Shown here: piece after piece, positions 34,124-41,815 of the stretch | Position numbering within the stretch: the stretch's first letter is position 1 | How the letters are laid out: every line of letters begins with the position of its first letter | DNA from: Paenibacillus xylanexedens | GTDB taxonomy: Bacteria > Bacillota > Bacilli > Paenibacillales > Paenibacillaceae | Assembly (NCBI RefSeq): GCF_017874615.1 | Contig: NZ_JAGIKV010000020.1 | Coordinates: 84,058-148,057 of the forward strand | Direction of reading: 5' to 3' | DNA: 64,000 nt | The notes under the pieces: generated by a model | Databases searched by the model: none | What the model was told of the DNA's origin: nothing | Seen by the model: only the letters and a program-made list of their open reading frames with translations | Position numbers and translations under genes: made by a program

Positions 34124-34162
34124 ATGGCGGCCTCACGTTCCCTTGGGAAGCGAGGCCGCCAT
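34124..34162 (+). terminator. Terminator of uppP
   Basis: Strong stem ATGGCGGCCTC/GAGGCCGCCAT with an inner TTCCC/GGGAA, followed by ATTTTATATT. Located 36 bases after the uppP stop codon. Confidence 0.88.
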
Positions 34163-34357
34163 ATTTTATATTCTGAGCTATGTTTCTGTTGCTTCACGAT
34201 TCTGTTGCTGCTTCAGAGACAGGAATTTCTGTAATTAGAAGAAGTTTGACTCTTCATTACTTCCTTCTTTGCTGAGTTGGATCATTGGTGATGCTGACTA
34301 GGTTTACTATGTATCATGGACAACCATATTTATGTTCACTTCTGAAAAGCAGTCTGT

Positions 34358-34555
34358 CTAATACCACTCTTTTACTTGAATGTTCCGGTGTTTCTTCCGA
34401 CTCTTTAATCTCTCACGCAGATTATATCTATTCTCCTTTTGTTCCTGCAGCAATTGCTTCACCCCGATCATCAACAATCGGTATCTCCGGTCATCATTGT
34501 GACTTAATTGGTGCATTTCTTCAAAAATTTCATTCTTCATACGGATCTTGTTCAC
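34358..34555 (-). CDS. Possible small charged protein
   Basis: A 60-65 residue reading frame rich in Lys, Arg, Glu and Gln, predicted to be helical (IFEEMHQLSHNDDRRYRLL, then QEQKENRYNLRERLKSRKK). The candidate starts are a GTG with a GGAG almost touching it, or an ATG five codons later with no good site. It lies alone in the stretch of about 530 bases between the uppP terminator and the thioredoxin terminator, where I see nothing else. It may not be expressed. Confidence 0.25.
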   Translation of the reverse strand: MNKIRMKNEIFEEMHQLSHNDDRRYRLLMIGVKQLLQEQKENRYNLRERLKSRKKHRNIQVKEWY

Positions 34556-34689
34556 TCCAAATATTCAGTTTGTTCTCACAGTATACATGGGAGCACTGAA
34601 CAAATTCTAAACAAGCGTTGTTTTCTCAACTTCAGTTATTCGAATGCACATTTGAATGCACATCATGCGGGCTGGAATGAAGCAGAAAA

Positions 34690-34719
34690 ACCCCTTCCTG
34701 TCGCAGGACAAGAAGAGGT
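34690..34719 (-). terminator. Terminator of the thioredoxin-like gene
   Basis: Bulged stem ACC-CTTC-TGTC/GACA-GAAG-GGT with a GCAG-type loop, followed on the minus strand by five T. It lies 46 bases after the stop codon. Confidence 0.65.
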
Positions 34720-34765
34720 CTCCTTAGCTAAGTTAATTAAACAAACTGCTGATGCCTTCGTACGC

Positions 34766-35092
34766 TTAAACTTTGGATTCAAGCGTCTCCAGATACTCGG
34801 AGATTTGAGCAGGTGTTTTAGCCCATTTGCTATGCAGATGTGCGATTTTCTTACCGTTCTGGAAGACGAGCAGGCTTGGAATGCCGCGTACACCATTCTC
34901 TTCGGCAAACGGCTGGAACTTCTCTGCATCCAGGGCATAGAAGGTTTTGTCCGTATGTTGGTCGATAACATCCCCGATAAAACGATCCAGGTTTTTGCAA
35001 TCCGGACACCAGGTTGTATCAAATTTAATGACGGTAAAACCATCAGAGTTAATTGTATCCAAATATTGCTGTTCACTTTGAATTCTTTCCAT
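34766..35092 (-). CDS. Thioredoxin family protein
   Basis: A 108-residue single-domain thioredoxin fold. The active site is WCPDC (Cys29 and Cys32) rather than the WCGPC of classical thioredoxin, which places it with YtpP-like proteins; cis-Pro is in GIPSLLVF. Cytoplasmic, no signal peptide. The start MERIQSEQQYL is preceded by GGGAGAG at a good distance. It probably acts in thiol-disulfide exchange. It lies 85 bases downstream of the aldo/keto reductase gene and may be co-transcribed with it. Confidence 0.88.
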   Translation of the reverse strand: MERIQSEQQYLDTINSDGFTVIKFDTTWCPDCKNLDRFIGDVIDQHTDKTFYALDAEKFQPFAEENGVRGIPSLLVFQNGKKIAHLHSKWAKTPAQISEYLETLESKV

Positions 35093-35177
35093 ATGTCTTC
35101 TCTCCCTTATATGTTCCTTTTTTGGCTGATCTTCATTGTACCTCGTATAGTTACAATTGAAAATAGGCTTAATGTAG

Positions 35178-36086
35178 TTAACGATGCTGCTTGTACAGAT
35201 TAGCGGGACTGAGCTCTCGTATTTCCTGAATTTCCGCAGCGGTGAGTACAGGCGAATTCGAAGCTGCAATATTGTGCAGCAACTGTTCTCTTGAACTGGC
35301 ACCAGGGACAACAGCTGCTACGGCAGGATGGGATAACGCGTAGCGGATAGCTGTCTGAGCCATACTGCGTTGGTCTGTAACAAGACGACTTAGCCCTTGC
35401 CGAATGGTATATAGTTGCTCTGGCGTGTAGTCCAGATAACCTTTGTCTGCCTTGGCAGATCCGGAATCGGCAAGCACACCGCTAGCTACGGGCCCACGGG
35501 CAATTACGCTGATCCCCTTTTGTTCCAATAAAGGCAGCACTTCTTCTTCCGCTCTGCGGTCAGCAATGCTGTACTGATTCATCACACTGACGATGGATGT
35601 CCTCTTTACATACTCCCGAATCACATTGGGACGAATGGAGGAAATTCCGTAATATCGGATAAGTCCTTCCTTCTTCAGTTCCTCAAACGCTTCGATCGTC
35701 TCTTCAATGGGGTCGTCCAAGGTCCCGCCATGCAGCTGATACAGATCGATGTAATCGGTCTGCAACCGCTTCAGACTTTCATGTACAGCCTGCTTAACGT
35801 AGGCTTTGGACGGGTCCCAAGACCAGCCCTCCTTGCCAGCAATACGACGATTACCTACTTTGGTCGCCACAACGACTTGGTCCCGACGTCCCTTAATAGC
35901 TTGTCCTACAATCTCTTCATTACGCCCTTCGTCATACAGATCGGCTGTATCCAGCAGATTGACGCCATGTTCCAGAGCCTCATGAATCAGGCCTATAGCT
36001 GGCTCCATTTCAGTTCCAAGTGACATACATCCCAGCCCAATCTCAGACACCATCAGTTCGGATGTACCCAGACGATTTTTCTTCAT
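35178..36086 (-). CDS. Aldo/keto reductase
   Basis: A 302-residue AKR TIM barrel using NADPH. The catalytic tetrad is recognisable: Asp46 and Tyr51 (LLDTADLYDEG), the Lys in VVATKVGN and the His in YQLHGG. The C-terminal cofactor segment VVPGASSREQLLHN is intact. The start MKKNRLGTSELMVSEIG has GGAGGGAG 9 bases upstream; a longer reading of 22 residues does not. Related proteins (YqkF/general AKR) reduce aldehydes and ketones; the natural substrate is not known. Confidence 0.9.
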   Translation of the reverse strand: MKKNRLGTSELMVSEIGLGCMSLGTEMEPAIGLIHEALEHGVNLLDTADLYDEGRNEEIVGQAIKGRRDQVVVATKVGNRRIAGKEGWSWDPSKAYVKQAVHESLKRLQTDYIDLYQLHGGTLDDPIEETIEAFEELKKEGLIRYYGISSIRPNVIREYVKRTSIVSVMNQYSIADRRAEEEVLPLLEQKGISVIARGPVASGVLADSGSAKADKGYLDYTPEQLYTIRQGLSRLVTDQRSMAQTAIRYALSHPAVAAVVPGASSREQLLHNIAASNSPVLTAAEIQEIRELSPANLYKQHR

Positions 36087-36191
36087 ATGTGCATCTCCCT
36101 CCATACGTTCTGCAAGTATCCATTGTATCATTCTTACTGGCAAAAATCGCATTACTCACAAAAGCAAGGGATTGCTTTCGATTGCACAAAA

Positions 36192-36220
36192 AAACCTGGA
36201 ACGACTTCATCTCCAGGTTT
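36192..36220 (-). terminator. Terminator after the 56-residue protein
   Basis: AAACCTGGA/TCCAGGTTT stem with an 11-base loop, followed on the minus strand by seven T. It lies 46 bases after the small gene and upstream of the aldo/keto reductase. Confidence 0.85.
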
Positions 36221-36266
36221 CTCATAATCATCATTTAAATTCAATCGATAAACGAACTATCGCAAT

Positions 36267-36437
36267 CTATTTCACTTCCACACGTGGTCTGGTTTTACTT
36301 GTTCCATTGAACGAATTGGAGTTTTTCATCATACCCGAGCCAGTGCTAAACAGCTTATCTCTTGCTTGTTTGTTCCTCATCAGATAAGTCACACCTGCTC
36401 CGATAGCCGTCATGATAATTCCTCTTCTTTTAGACAT
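36267..36437 (-). CDS. Small hypothetical protein, 56 residues
   Basis: Starts MSKRRGIIMTAIGAGVTYL and continues MRNKQARDKLFSTGSGMMK, with a basic, Ser/Asn-rich tail. A single short hydrophobic segment (about 6-20) suggests peripheral or single-pass membrane association. The ribosome binding site AAGGAGGAG is excellent and a strong terminator follows, so the gene is very likely real. No function is recognisable. Confidence 0.75.
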   Translation of the reverse strand: MSKRRGIIMTAIGAGVTYLMRNKQARDKLFSTGSGMMKNSNSFNGTSKTRPRVEVK

Positions 36438-36537
36438 GTGCTTCTCCTCCTTCAGGATAAATGTACATCGTGTCTTGTTTGACAATTACCCTGTGGGAGC
36501 AAAACGAAACGAAGTACAGGCTTGATCGCAGAAAAAA

Positions 36538-36573
36538 AAGATGACCTCCGAATTAAAATTCAGCGGTCATCTT
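36538..36573 (-). terminator. Terminator of gpmA
   Basis: AAGATGACC/GGTCATCTT stem with an inner GAATT/AATTC, followed on the minus strand by a run of eight T. Located 80 bases after the gpmA stop codon. Confidence 0.85.
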
Positions 36574-36654
36574 CCAATCGTCCTGTTGAAACATCAACCG
36601 AACGAGATAAATCATACAAGCTTTCGTACAATCAAGACAAACGTCCATGTCCAA

Positions 36655-37398
36655 TTAATCAGATGGCGTTGCCACATGGGTCATTTCTTCATGTTTGTAG
36701 GTCGAACCATCGGCGGTCAGATAAAAGTGTCCGATGGGATGCAGATCTTCATCCAATTCGTAGACAAGCGGAATGCCTGTCGGGATATTGAGCGCCATCA
36801 CGTCTGCTTCGGACAACTGGTCCAGATGCATGACGAGTGAACGGAGCGTGTTCCCATGCGCAGAGATCAGCACTCTTTTGCCAGCAGACACCATCGGTTT
36901 AATCTCCGCATTCCAGTACTCCAGTACACGCTTTGAGGTATCCATCAGGTTCTCCGTAAAAGGGATGGTGCATCCGAGCCGCTTGTACTTGTCCAAATCC
37001 TGCACATATCGGTCATCGGTTTGGTCCAGTGCCGGGGGAGATGCGTTCACGGATCGTCTCCATTCCTTTACTTGGTCTTCCCCATACTTCAGAGCAGTCT
37101 GCTGTTTATTCAGTCCTTGCAGTGCACCATAATGACGTTCATTCAGCTTCCAAGTCTTCGTAATGGGAATCCACATGAGGTCCATTTCATCCAGCGCAAT
37201 ATCGAGTGTTCGGATAGAACGTTTCAGCACGGATGCATAGGCGTAATCAAAATCAAATCCCTGTTCCTTCATGATCTTCCCTGCTTTACGTGCTTCTGCG
37301 TAACCATCCGTCGTCAGATCCACATCAGTCCATCCGGTAAAACGATTCTCTACATTCCACATGCTCTGTCCATGGCGAATCAAAACAACTCTGTACAT
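36655..37398 (-). CDS. gpmA: 2,3-bisphosphoglycerate-dependent phosphoglycerate mutase
   Basis: A 247-residue histidine phosphatase-fold enzyme that interconverts 3- and 2-phosphoglycerate in glycolysis. The phosphorylated His9 is in LIRHGQSMWN, a Glu-containing LNERHYGALQGLNK loop follows, and the second catalytic His is in ISAHGNTLRSLV. The length and the ERHYGAL loop distinguish it from small cobalamin-type phosphatases. Start supported by GGAGGG before MYRVVLIRHG. A DUF420 membrane protein lies upstream in the same direction with a 73-base gap. Bacilli usually also have the cofactor-independent enzyme, which is not in this window. Confidence 0.92.
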   Translation of the reverse strand: MYRVVLIRHGQSMWNVENRFTGWTDVDLTTDGYAEARKAGKIMKEQGFDFDYAYASVLKRSIRTLDIALDEMDLMWIPITKTWKLNERHYGALQGLNKQQTALKYGEDQVKEWRRSVNASPPALDQTDDRYVQDLDKYKRLGCTIPFTENLMDTSKRVLEYWNAEIKPMVSAGKRVLISAHGNTLRSLVMHLDQLSEADVMALNIPTGIPLVYELDEDLHPIGHFYLTADGSTYKHEEMTHVATPSD

Positions 37399-37471
37399 AA
37401 ACGTGAACCCTCCTTCCATGGAAACATTACCCACAAGTCAAACTAATTAGCACAGTGAAACGTTCATCACA

Positions 37472-38044
37472 TTAATAATATGGTGCCATCATCAGGTATA
37501 CCACAACACCTGTAGAACTGACGTACAGCCAGATTGGCATCGTCCAACGTGCAATTTTGCGGTGTTTCTTCAATTGATTCGTCCAACCCCACACAAGTGT
37601 GAACAACGCCAATGGAACAATCAGGGCTGCCAGTATACTATGGGTAATCAGAATGAAGAAATAGATCGAACGAATGATGCCCTCGCCGCCATATTTGGAC
37701 GTCTCTGGTGAGAGGTAATGAAACGTCAGATAGGTCACGAGGAATAACAGTGTCGTTGAGAATGCAGCAAGAATAAATCGTTTGTGCAGCTTCACATTCC
37801 GCTTGATAATCGCAATAAGCGCTGCGAGCAGGAAGATGAAGGTAAAGCTGTTAAACACGGCATTAAACCGCGGCAACACCGTAATATCAAAGGTTACATC
37901 ACCTTTGTAACCAATCGACGGTGCGAAGAACAATAATAAAATAATGACATTAGCGAGAATGGAAATCGTGATAATGATGCCTGCGAAATTTTTATTACTC
38001 GTCGGGGACTGAATGTTCGGCTCCCCTTTGTTATTTTTGCCCAA
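37472..38044 (-). CDS. DUF420 membrane protein (YozB/CtaM-like)
   Basis: A 190-residue protein with five predicted spans (about 22-43, 62-80, 92-112, 127-150 and 165-186) and conserved His residues in the loops (LHKRF, YLTFHYLSPETSK, ILITHSI). This fits the DUF420 family. Family members in Bacillus and Staphylococcus (YozB, CtaM) have been linked to maturation of haem-A terminal oxidases, which would tie it to the qox operon 28 kb away. That link is inference from the family, not from local context. Confidence 0.82.
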   Translation of the reverse strand: MGKNNKGEPNIQSPTSNKNFAGIIITISILANVIILLLFFAPSIGYKGDVTFDITVLPRFNAVFNSFTFIFLLAALIAIIKRNVKLHKRFILAAFSTTLLFLVTYLTFHYLSPETSKYGGEGIIRSIYFFILITHSILAALIVPLALFTLVWGWTNQLKKHRKIARWTMPIWLYVSSTGVVVYLMMAPYY

Positions 38045-38201
38045 TGCAAAATCCTCCTCATATCCTAACTTCTATGTTCTATATCATTATATCTCGGCAA
38101 TTCCGGGCTGTTAAGTGACAACACTCTGAACAAAAACCGCTGCACTTCCCTATAAAATGCCCCTTTACGGCCGTTTTCAATCAAATCCAAACCGGCTCCC
38201 A

Positions 38202-38230
38202 TTTACCCAAGTCCTTATTTGTGGTATAAT
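38202..38230 (+). promoter_or_regulatory. Promoter of the antiporter leader
   Basis: TTTACC (38202-38207), a 17-base spacer and a perfect TATAAT (38225-38230). Transcription would start near 38237, leaving a leader of about 185 bases. Confidence 0.6.
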
Positions 38231-38236
38231 TAATGC

Positions 38237-38421
38237 AATTAATCACATACGCGTTGAAAACTGGAGGAGCCTGTCACCAAGGGCCCCTCTTTGCCTTTTT
38301 TCTGGCACAGAATGGCACTTTCTTAATGCCTTTCTGTGCCTTTTTGTCTGTTTGAAGCTGAGGATGGATCGCCCTTGGGCTGGTTAACCTATAGACGCTA
38401 CTACTGGAGGGGAGCACACCT
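38237..38421 (+). promoter_or_regulatory. Structured leader with internal intrinsic terminator
   Basis: Inside the leader, GGCACAGAA (38304-38312) pairs with TTCTGTGCC (38332-38340), with GGCA/TGCC inside, followed by TTTTTGTCTGTTT: a complete intrinsic terminator before the gene. CCAAGGGC (38277-38284) pairs perfectly with GCCCTTGG (38371-38378) across it, and GGTTAACC follows. This layout is that of an attenuator or riboswitch. It does not show the ydaO (c-di-AMP) consensus that I can recall, so no class is assigned. Confidence 0.6.
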
Positions 38422-39612
38422 ATGGAATTTATTTTGGTTCTTGCACTTATTTTAATCTTTACCAAACTTGCTGGTGATCTATCCGTAAGATTGGGTCAAC
38501 CATCGGTTCTGGGGAAACTGATTGTGGGTGTCATCCTCGGGCCTGCAATTCTCGGTTGGGTTCAGCAAAGTGATTTCGTGCATTATATGGCTGAGATCGG
38601 GGTATTGCTGTTAATGTTTATTGCCGGACTGGAAACCGATCTGGAGCAGTTAAAGAAAAACTGGAAGGCGGCCTTTGCCGTAGCGGTCGGCGGTATTATT
38701 TTGCCTTTTATCGGAGGATACGGTTCGGCCATAGCATTTGGTATGTCACAGACACACGCGCTGTTCTTTGGACTGTTATTCTGTGCCACTTCCGTCAGCA
38801 TATCGGTTCAGACACTGAAAGATATGGATCAACTCAGCTCACGTGAGGGTACAACAATCCTTGGTGCAGCTGTCGTAGATGATGTCCTGGTCGTTGTCAT
38901 TCTTGCCGTTATGATGAGCTTGCTGGGTACTGGTGGAGGAGACACTTCGATTTCTCTGCTTATTGGCAAGAAGCTGTTATTCTTTGTGATCATCATCGCT
39001 GCCAGCTGGTTCCTTGTTCCACGCGTCATGAAGTGGATGGCACCACTGAAAGTAACCGAGACCGTCATTACTGCGGGACTGATTATTTGTTTTGGCTTCT
39101 CGTACTTTGCAGAGTGGATGGGTGTTGCTGGAATCATTGGTGCATTTGCCGCTGGTATCGCCATCTCCCAAACTAACTTCAAACATGAAGTCGAAACCAA
39201 ACTGGAACCGATCGCCTACGGAATTTTTGTTCCGGTGTTCTTTGTAAGTATTGGCTTAAATGTCACCTTTGATGGAGTGGGTTCACAAATTTGGTTTATT
39301 GTCGTCATAAGCCTCATCGCCATTGTTACCAAACTTATCGGTGGTGGAGCTGGTGCACGACTGACCGGATTTAATATGTCATCTTCATTAGCCATTGGCT
39401 CAGGAATGATATCAAGAGGTGAGGTTGCGCTCATTATCGCTTCGACCGGACTTGCTTCCGGATTGCTTGATCCGGAATACTTCACGAGCGTCGTGATCAT
39501 GGTCATTATCACTACACTGGTCACGCCACCGCTTCTCAAAATCACCTTTGCACGCAAAAAAGGGGAAAAGCAAGTCGAAAGAGGAATTGAAGAATCTCAT
39601 TTAAGTGGGTAA
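38422..39612 (+). CDS. CPA2-family cation:proton antiporter
   Basis: A 396-residue membrane transporter with 12-13 predicted spans, covering the Na+/H+ exchanger domain only, with no C-terminal RCK/TrkA regulatory domain. Typical segments are GQPSVLGKLIVGVILGPAIL, FIAGLETDLEQLKKNW, GAAVVDDVLVVVILA (paired Asp residues of the ion site), AGIIGAFAAGIAIS and GSGMISRGEVALIIA. It exchanges Na+ or K+ for H+; GerN/NapA- and KefB-type proteins are the nearest by pattern. GGAGGGGAG precedes the ATG. It is a single-gene unit with an attenuator-like leader and a terminator. Confidence 0.92.
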   Translation: MEFILVLALILIFTKLAGDLSVRLGQPSVLGKLIVGVILGPAILGWVQQSDFVHYMAEIGVLLLMFIAGLETDLEQLKKNWKAAFAVAVGGIILPFIGGYGSAIAFGMSQTHALFFGLLFCATSVSISVQTLKDMDQLSSREGTTILGAAVVDDVLVVVILAVMMSLLGTGGGDTSISLLIGKKLLFFVIIIAASWFLVPRVMKWMAPLKVTETVITAGLIICFGFSYFAEWMGVAGIIGAFAAGIAISQTNFKHEVETKLEPIAYGIFVPVFFVSIGLNVTFDGVGSQIWFIVVISLIAIVTKLIGGGAGARLTGFNMSSSLAIGSGMISRGEVALIIASTGLASGLLDPEYFTSVVIMVIITTLVTPPLLKITFARKKGEKQVERGIEESHLSG

Positions 39613-39682
39613 GGATTGAAATCATTCTGTATTTAAAGCTATACTTGATCTAGAAATGTAATATATCGGTCGTGAAGCACAC

Positions 39683-39737
39683 GCCGCTTTTATCCATTCT
39701 CCCCTTCAACGCGAAGGTTGGAAATGGTCAGAGCGGC
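39683..39737 (+). terminator. Terminator of the antiporter gene
   Basis: Outer GCCGCT/AGCGGC and inner CCATT..CCTTC/GAAGG..AATGG arms form a long hairpin followed by TTTTTTTATTTT. Confidence 0.82.
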
Positions 39738-39808
39738 TTTTTTTATTTTCACATGACAACCTGAAGCCCAAATAACGTTCGTTTATTTTATTAAAGGAGA
39801 TGAAGACG

Positions 39809-40462
39809 ATGAGCATTGATTTTGATGAGGCTTACGAAGTTTGGATGCACTCCCTTTTGGAGAAGGAAACGAACCCCAAAGTGCTGTCTAGACTAGAAAA
39901 TGGACTTGAACATGGCACATTGGAATTTTTGCGTTCAGTCTGGTTTCCGGTGATGAAAAACTTTAACCATTTGCAACCCGAATGGGAGGTACGGGACTTT
40001 CATAACGGCTATCGGTATCTGGATCTGGCTTATCTGCCAGGTAACGGCGTTAAAGGAGGTATTGAGATTCAGGGATACGGGCCGCATGCCCGTGATCTGG
40101 ATGTACGGCGCTTTAAAGATTTATGCTGGCGGCATTGTCTGCTAACGCTTGATGATTGGATTTTCCTGCCGATCGCGTATCTCTCCATTAAAGACGAACC
40201 GAAACGGTGCCAACAGCTTGTGCTCTTTTTTATGGGAAAATTCATTGCTACGGACGTACCGACATCCTTAAATTGGATTGAAGCCAAGACTGTACGTTAT
40301 GCCAGACGCATCATCCGTCCATTCGCCCCCTCGGAACTAGCAACGCACCTGCGAATCACGGATCAGCATGCTCGAAGAGTTCTTCACAGCCTGATTGATC
40401 AACAAGTATTACATGTCGCTAGTGGCACTCAACGATATCGAACGTATATCTTACGAACATGA
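39809..40462 (+). CDS. Orphan protein: PD-(D/E)XK nuclease-like domain plus winged helix
   Basis: A 217-residue cytoplasmic protein I cannot name. Residues about 55-125 resemble the Vsr/DUF559 restriction-endonuclease core: a strand with Asp72 (YRYLDLAYLPG), then Glu86-Ile-Gln88 (GGIEIQGYGPHA), an Arg-Arg-Phe helix at 100-102 and a DDWIFLPIAY strand. The usual Lys of the ExK motif is Gln88. Residues about 170-215 read as a winged helix (SELATHLRITDQHARRVLHSL, then a wing ending YRTYILRT). The ATG chosen has AGGAG 9 bases upstream. It is a lone gene between the antiporter terminator and a repeat region. Role, and whether it cleaves DNA, are unknown. Confidence 0.7.
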   Translation: MSIDFDEAYEVWMHSLLEKETNPKVLSRLENGLEHGTLEFLRSVWFPVMKNFNHLQPEWEVRDFHNGYRYLDLAYLPGNGVKGGIEIQGYGPHARDLDVRRFKDLCWRHCLLTLDDWIFLPIAYLSIKDEPKRCQQLVLFFMGKFIATDVPTSLNWIEAKTVRYARRIIRPFAPSELATHLRITDQHARRVLHSLIDQQVLHVASGTQRYRTYILRT

Positions 40463-40500
40463 GACACTCTATTACGCTGATATTGTACATATCCATATTT

Positions 40501-40647
40501 TAACGAACTCAGGACACCCTAATGTGATGATATGGAGTAAATCAGGGCACTTTTTCGGGCTTTTTCGTGAAATAGGGTTGCTGAGATTCGTTAGAATTCC
40601 AACATGCCTCTTATCTCGATAATAAGCTCGCCTGAGTTCGTTAGAAT
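40501..40647. repeat. Repeat cluster around TTCGTTAGAAT motifs
   Basis: TAACGAACTCAGG (40501-40513) is a perfect inverted copy of CCTGAGTTCGTTA (40631-40643). A third, slightly diverged direct copy, CTGAGATTCGTTAGAAT, is at 40581-40597. Between them lie short G+C-poor segments with a TTTTTCGGGCTTTTTC tract. No gene is credible in this 150-base stretch; it looks like a dispersed intergenic repeat. Confidence 0.55.
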
Positions 40648-40686
40648 ACTGCGGAGTGTCTCCGACCATACATAGAAAAACAAAAA

Positions 40687-40740
40687 AAGACCACCTTACA
40701 CTCAAGAGGTCTTCCATCCTTGCCTGTTGTTACAACAGGC
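40687..40740 (-). terminator. Terminator and adjacent hairpin after dedA
   Basis: GCCTGTTG/CAACAGGC with a TTA loop (40722-40740) sits directly after the dedA stop codon; further on, AAGACC/GGTCTT (40687-40713) is followed on the minus strand by a run of seven T and acts as the terminator. Confidence 0.82.
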
Positions 40741-40749
40741 TGTCCGATT

Positions 40750-41235
40750 TTAAGTTAACACGCCAACATAAAAACCAATGGAGATAAAGACAACACACCA
40801 GACGAATGCACCGATGCTCGATACAACTACGTACCTGCCAATTGCCATGCGACTAATCCCGGAGAAACAGCACATCAGATGACGAATGCCTGGAATGAAG
40901 TAACCCAGGATGATGGACCAATACCCATATTTGAGGAACCACGACTCCACCCTGCTGAATCGTTTGGCATTAACGCCGACCCACTTGCCGTATTTTTCAA
41001 CCAGCGGCCTGCCCGCCTTCTTGCCGATCATGTAGCTGAGCAGCCCCCCGGTAAATGCGCCACCGAAGCTGACGGCGATGGATACAGAGTAATTCAATAC
41101 CGAGATGGAGGCGAGATAACCGACAAACGTCATCATCACCTCATCAGGAATCGGCATGCCAATAACGCCAAGAGCCAGTAGTCCGTATATTGCGAAATAA
41201 CCATATTGACCAATAAATTCTTTTGCAAATTCCAT
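40750..41235 (-). CDS. DedA family membrane protein
   Basis: A 161-residue DedA/SNARE-associated (VTT-fold) protein, a little shorter than the usual 190-220. It shows the family motifs GVIGMPIPDEVMMTFVGYLAS and the FIPGIRHLMCCFSGISRM segment (consensus F-x-R-x-x-P-x-x-R-x2-x-G) with Gly and Arg. DedA proteins handle lipid scrambling and membrane homeostasis and affect proton motive force and resistance to envelope drugs. It overlaps no other gene, and its start lies 13 bases after the pssA stop, so both belong to one operon, consistent with a role in phospholipid handling. Confidence 0.88.
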   Translation of the reverse strand: MEFAKEFIGQYGYFAIYGLLALGVIGMPIPDEVMMTFVGYLASISVLNYSVSIAVSFGGAFTGGLLSYMIGKKAGRPLVEKYGKWVGVNAKRFSRVESWFLKYGYWSIILGYFIPGIRHLMCCFSGISRMAIGRYVVVSSIGAFVWCVVFISIGFYVGVLT

Positions 41236-41248
41236 ACTGACTCGCTCC

Positions 41249-41794
41249 TTATTTCGGTTCCACAATATCCTTCTCATGTGAGGCTAGCACTTGTTTTAGA
41301 GACGGGAATCGGATTTGGCTCACCATGAGACTGGATAATACAATAATGACAAGATAGGCTACACCATGTGTGAAATAAGGACTCCAGAGTGCGAAAAAGG
41401 ACATCAGACCTCCGGCAAATGTAATCGGCATTCCGACAAAACCACTGCTTGCTGTCTTCTGACAGTTATAACGGGCCAGACGTAAAGCACCGCAAATCGG
41501 AAACAATGCAGTCAGTGCCATCCCCAGCACACTCACTTCAATCATGGAATTCAGGTACAGAATCAGCACGGGTGCTGTTCCGAATGAAACTACATCCGCA
41601 AGCGAGTCCAGGGACTTGCCGAACTCACCCTCACAATGCAATTTACGAGCCGCATACCCGTCAAACAGATCAAAGAACATCGCTACCCATATCATCATCA
41701 CAGCCAGGGCAAATTCACCATGAATAGCCATAATGATTGCCAGCATGCCTGAACTCAGATTCCCCAAGGTTAAAATCGATGGTAAAGACTTCAT
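41249..41794 (-). CDS. pssA: CDP-diacylglycerol-serine O-phosphatidyltransferase
   Basis: A 181-residue membrane enzyme of the CDP-alcohol phosphatidyltransferase family that makes phosphatidylserine from CDP-diacylglycerol and serine, the first step to phosphatidylethanolamine. The signature D-x2-D-G-x2-A-R-x8-G-x3-D-x3-D is complete: Asp42, Asp45, Gly46, Ala49, Arg50, Gly59, Asp63 and Asp67. Opening MKSLPSILTLGNLSSG and ADVVSFGTAP are typical of PssA rather than PgsA. No psd gene lies adjacent; the partner here is a DedA protein. Confidence 0.9.
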   Translation of the reverse strand: MKSLPSILTLGNLSSGMLAIIMAIHGEFALAVMMIWVAMFFDLFDGYAARKLHCEGEFGKSLDSLADVVSFGTAPVLILYLNSMIEVSVLGMALTALFPICGALRLARYNCQKTASSGFVGMPITFAGGLMSFFALWSPYFTHGVAYLVIIVLSSLMVSQIRFPSLKQVLASHEKDIVEPK

Positions 41795-41815
41795 AAGATT
41801 TGACTCCCTTTCGTA

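Noticed and set aside
38237..38421. ydaO-type c-di-AMP riboswitch assignment of the antiporter leader
   Set aside because: The conserved ydaO core sequences that I know are not apparent; kept only as an unclassified structured leader.
40501..40647. CRISPR array
   Set aside because: The repeats are too few, partly inverted and unevenly spaced; no cas genes are nearby.
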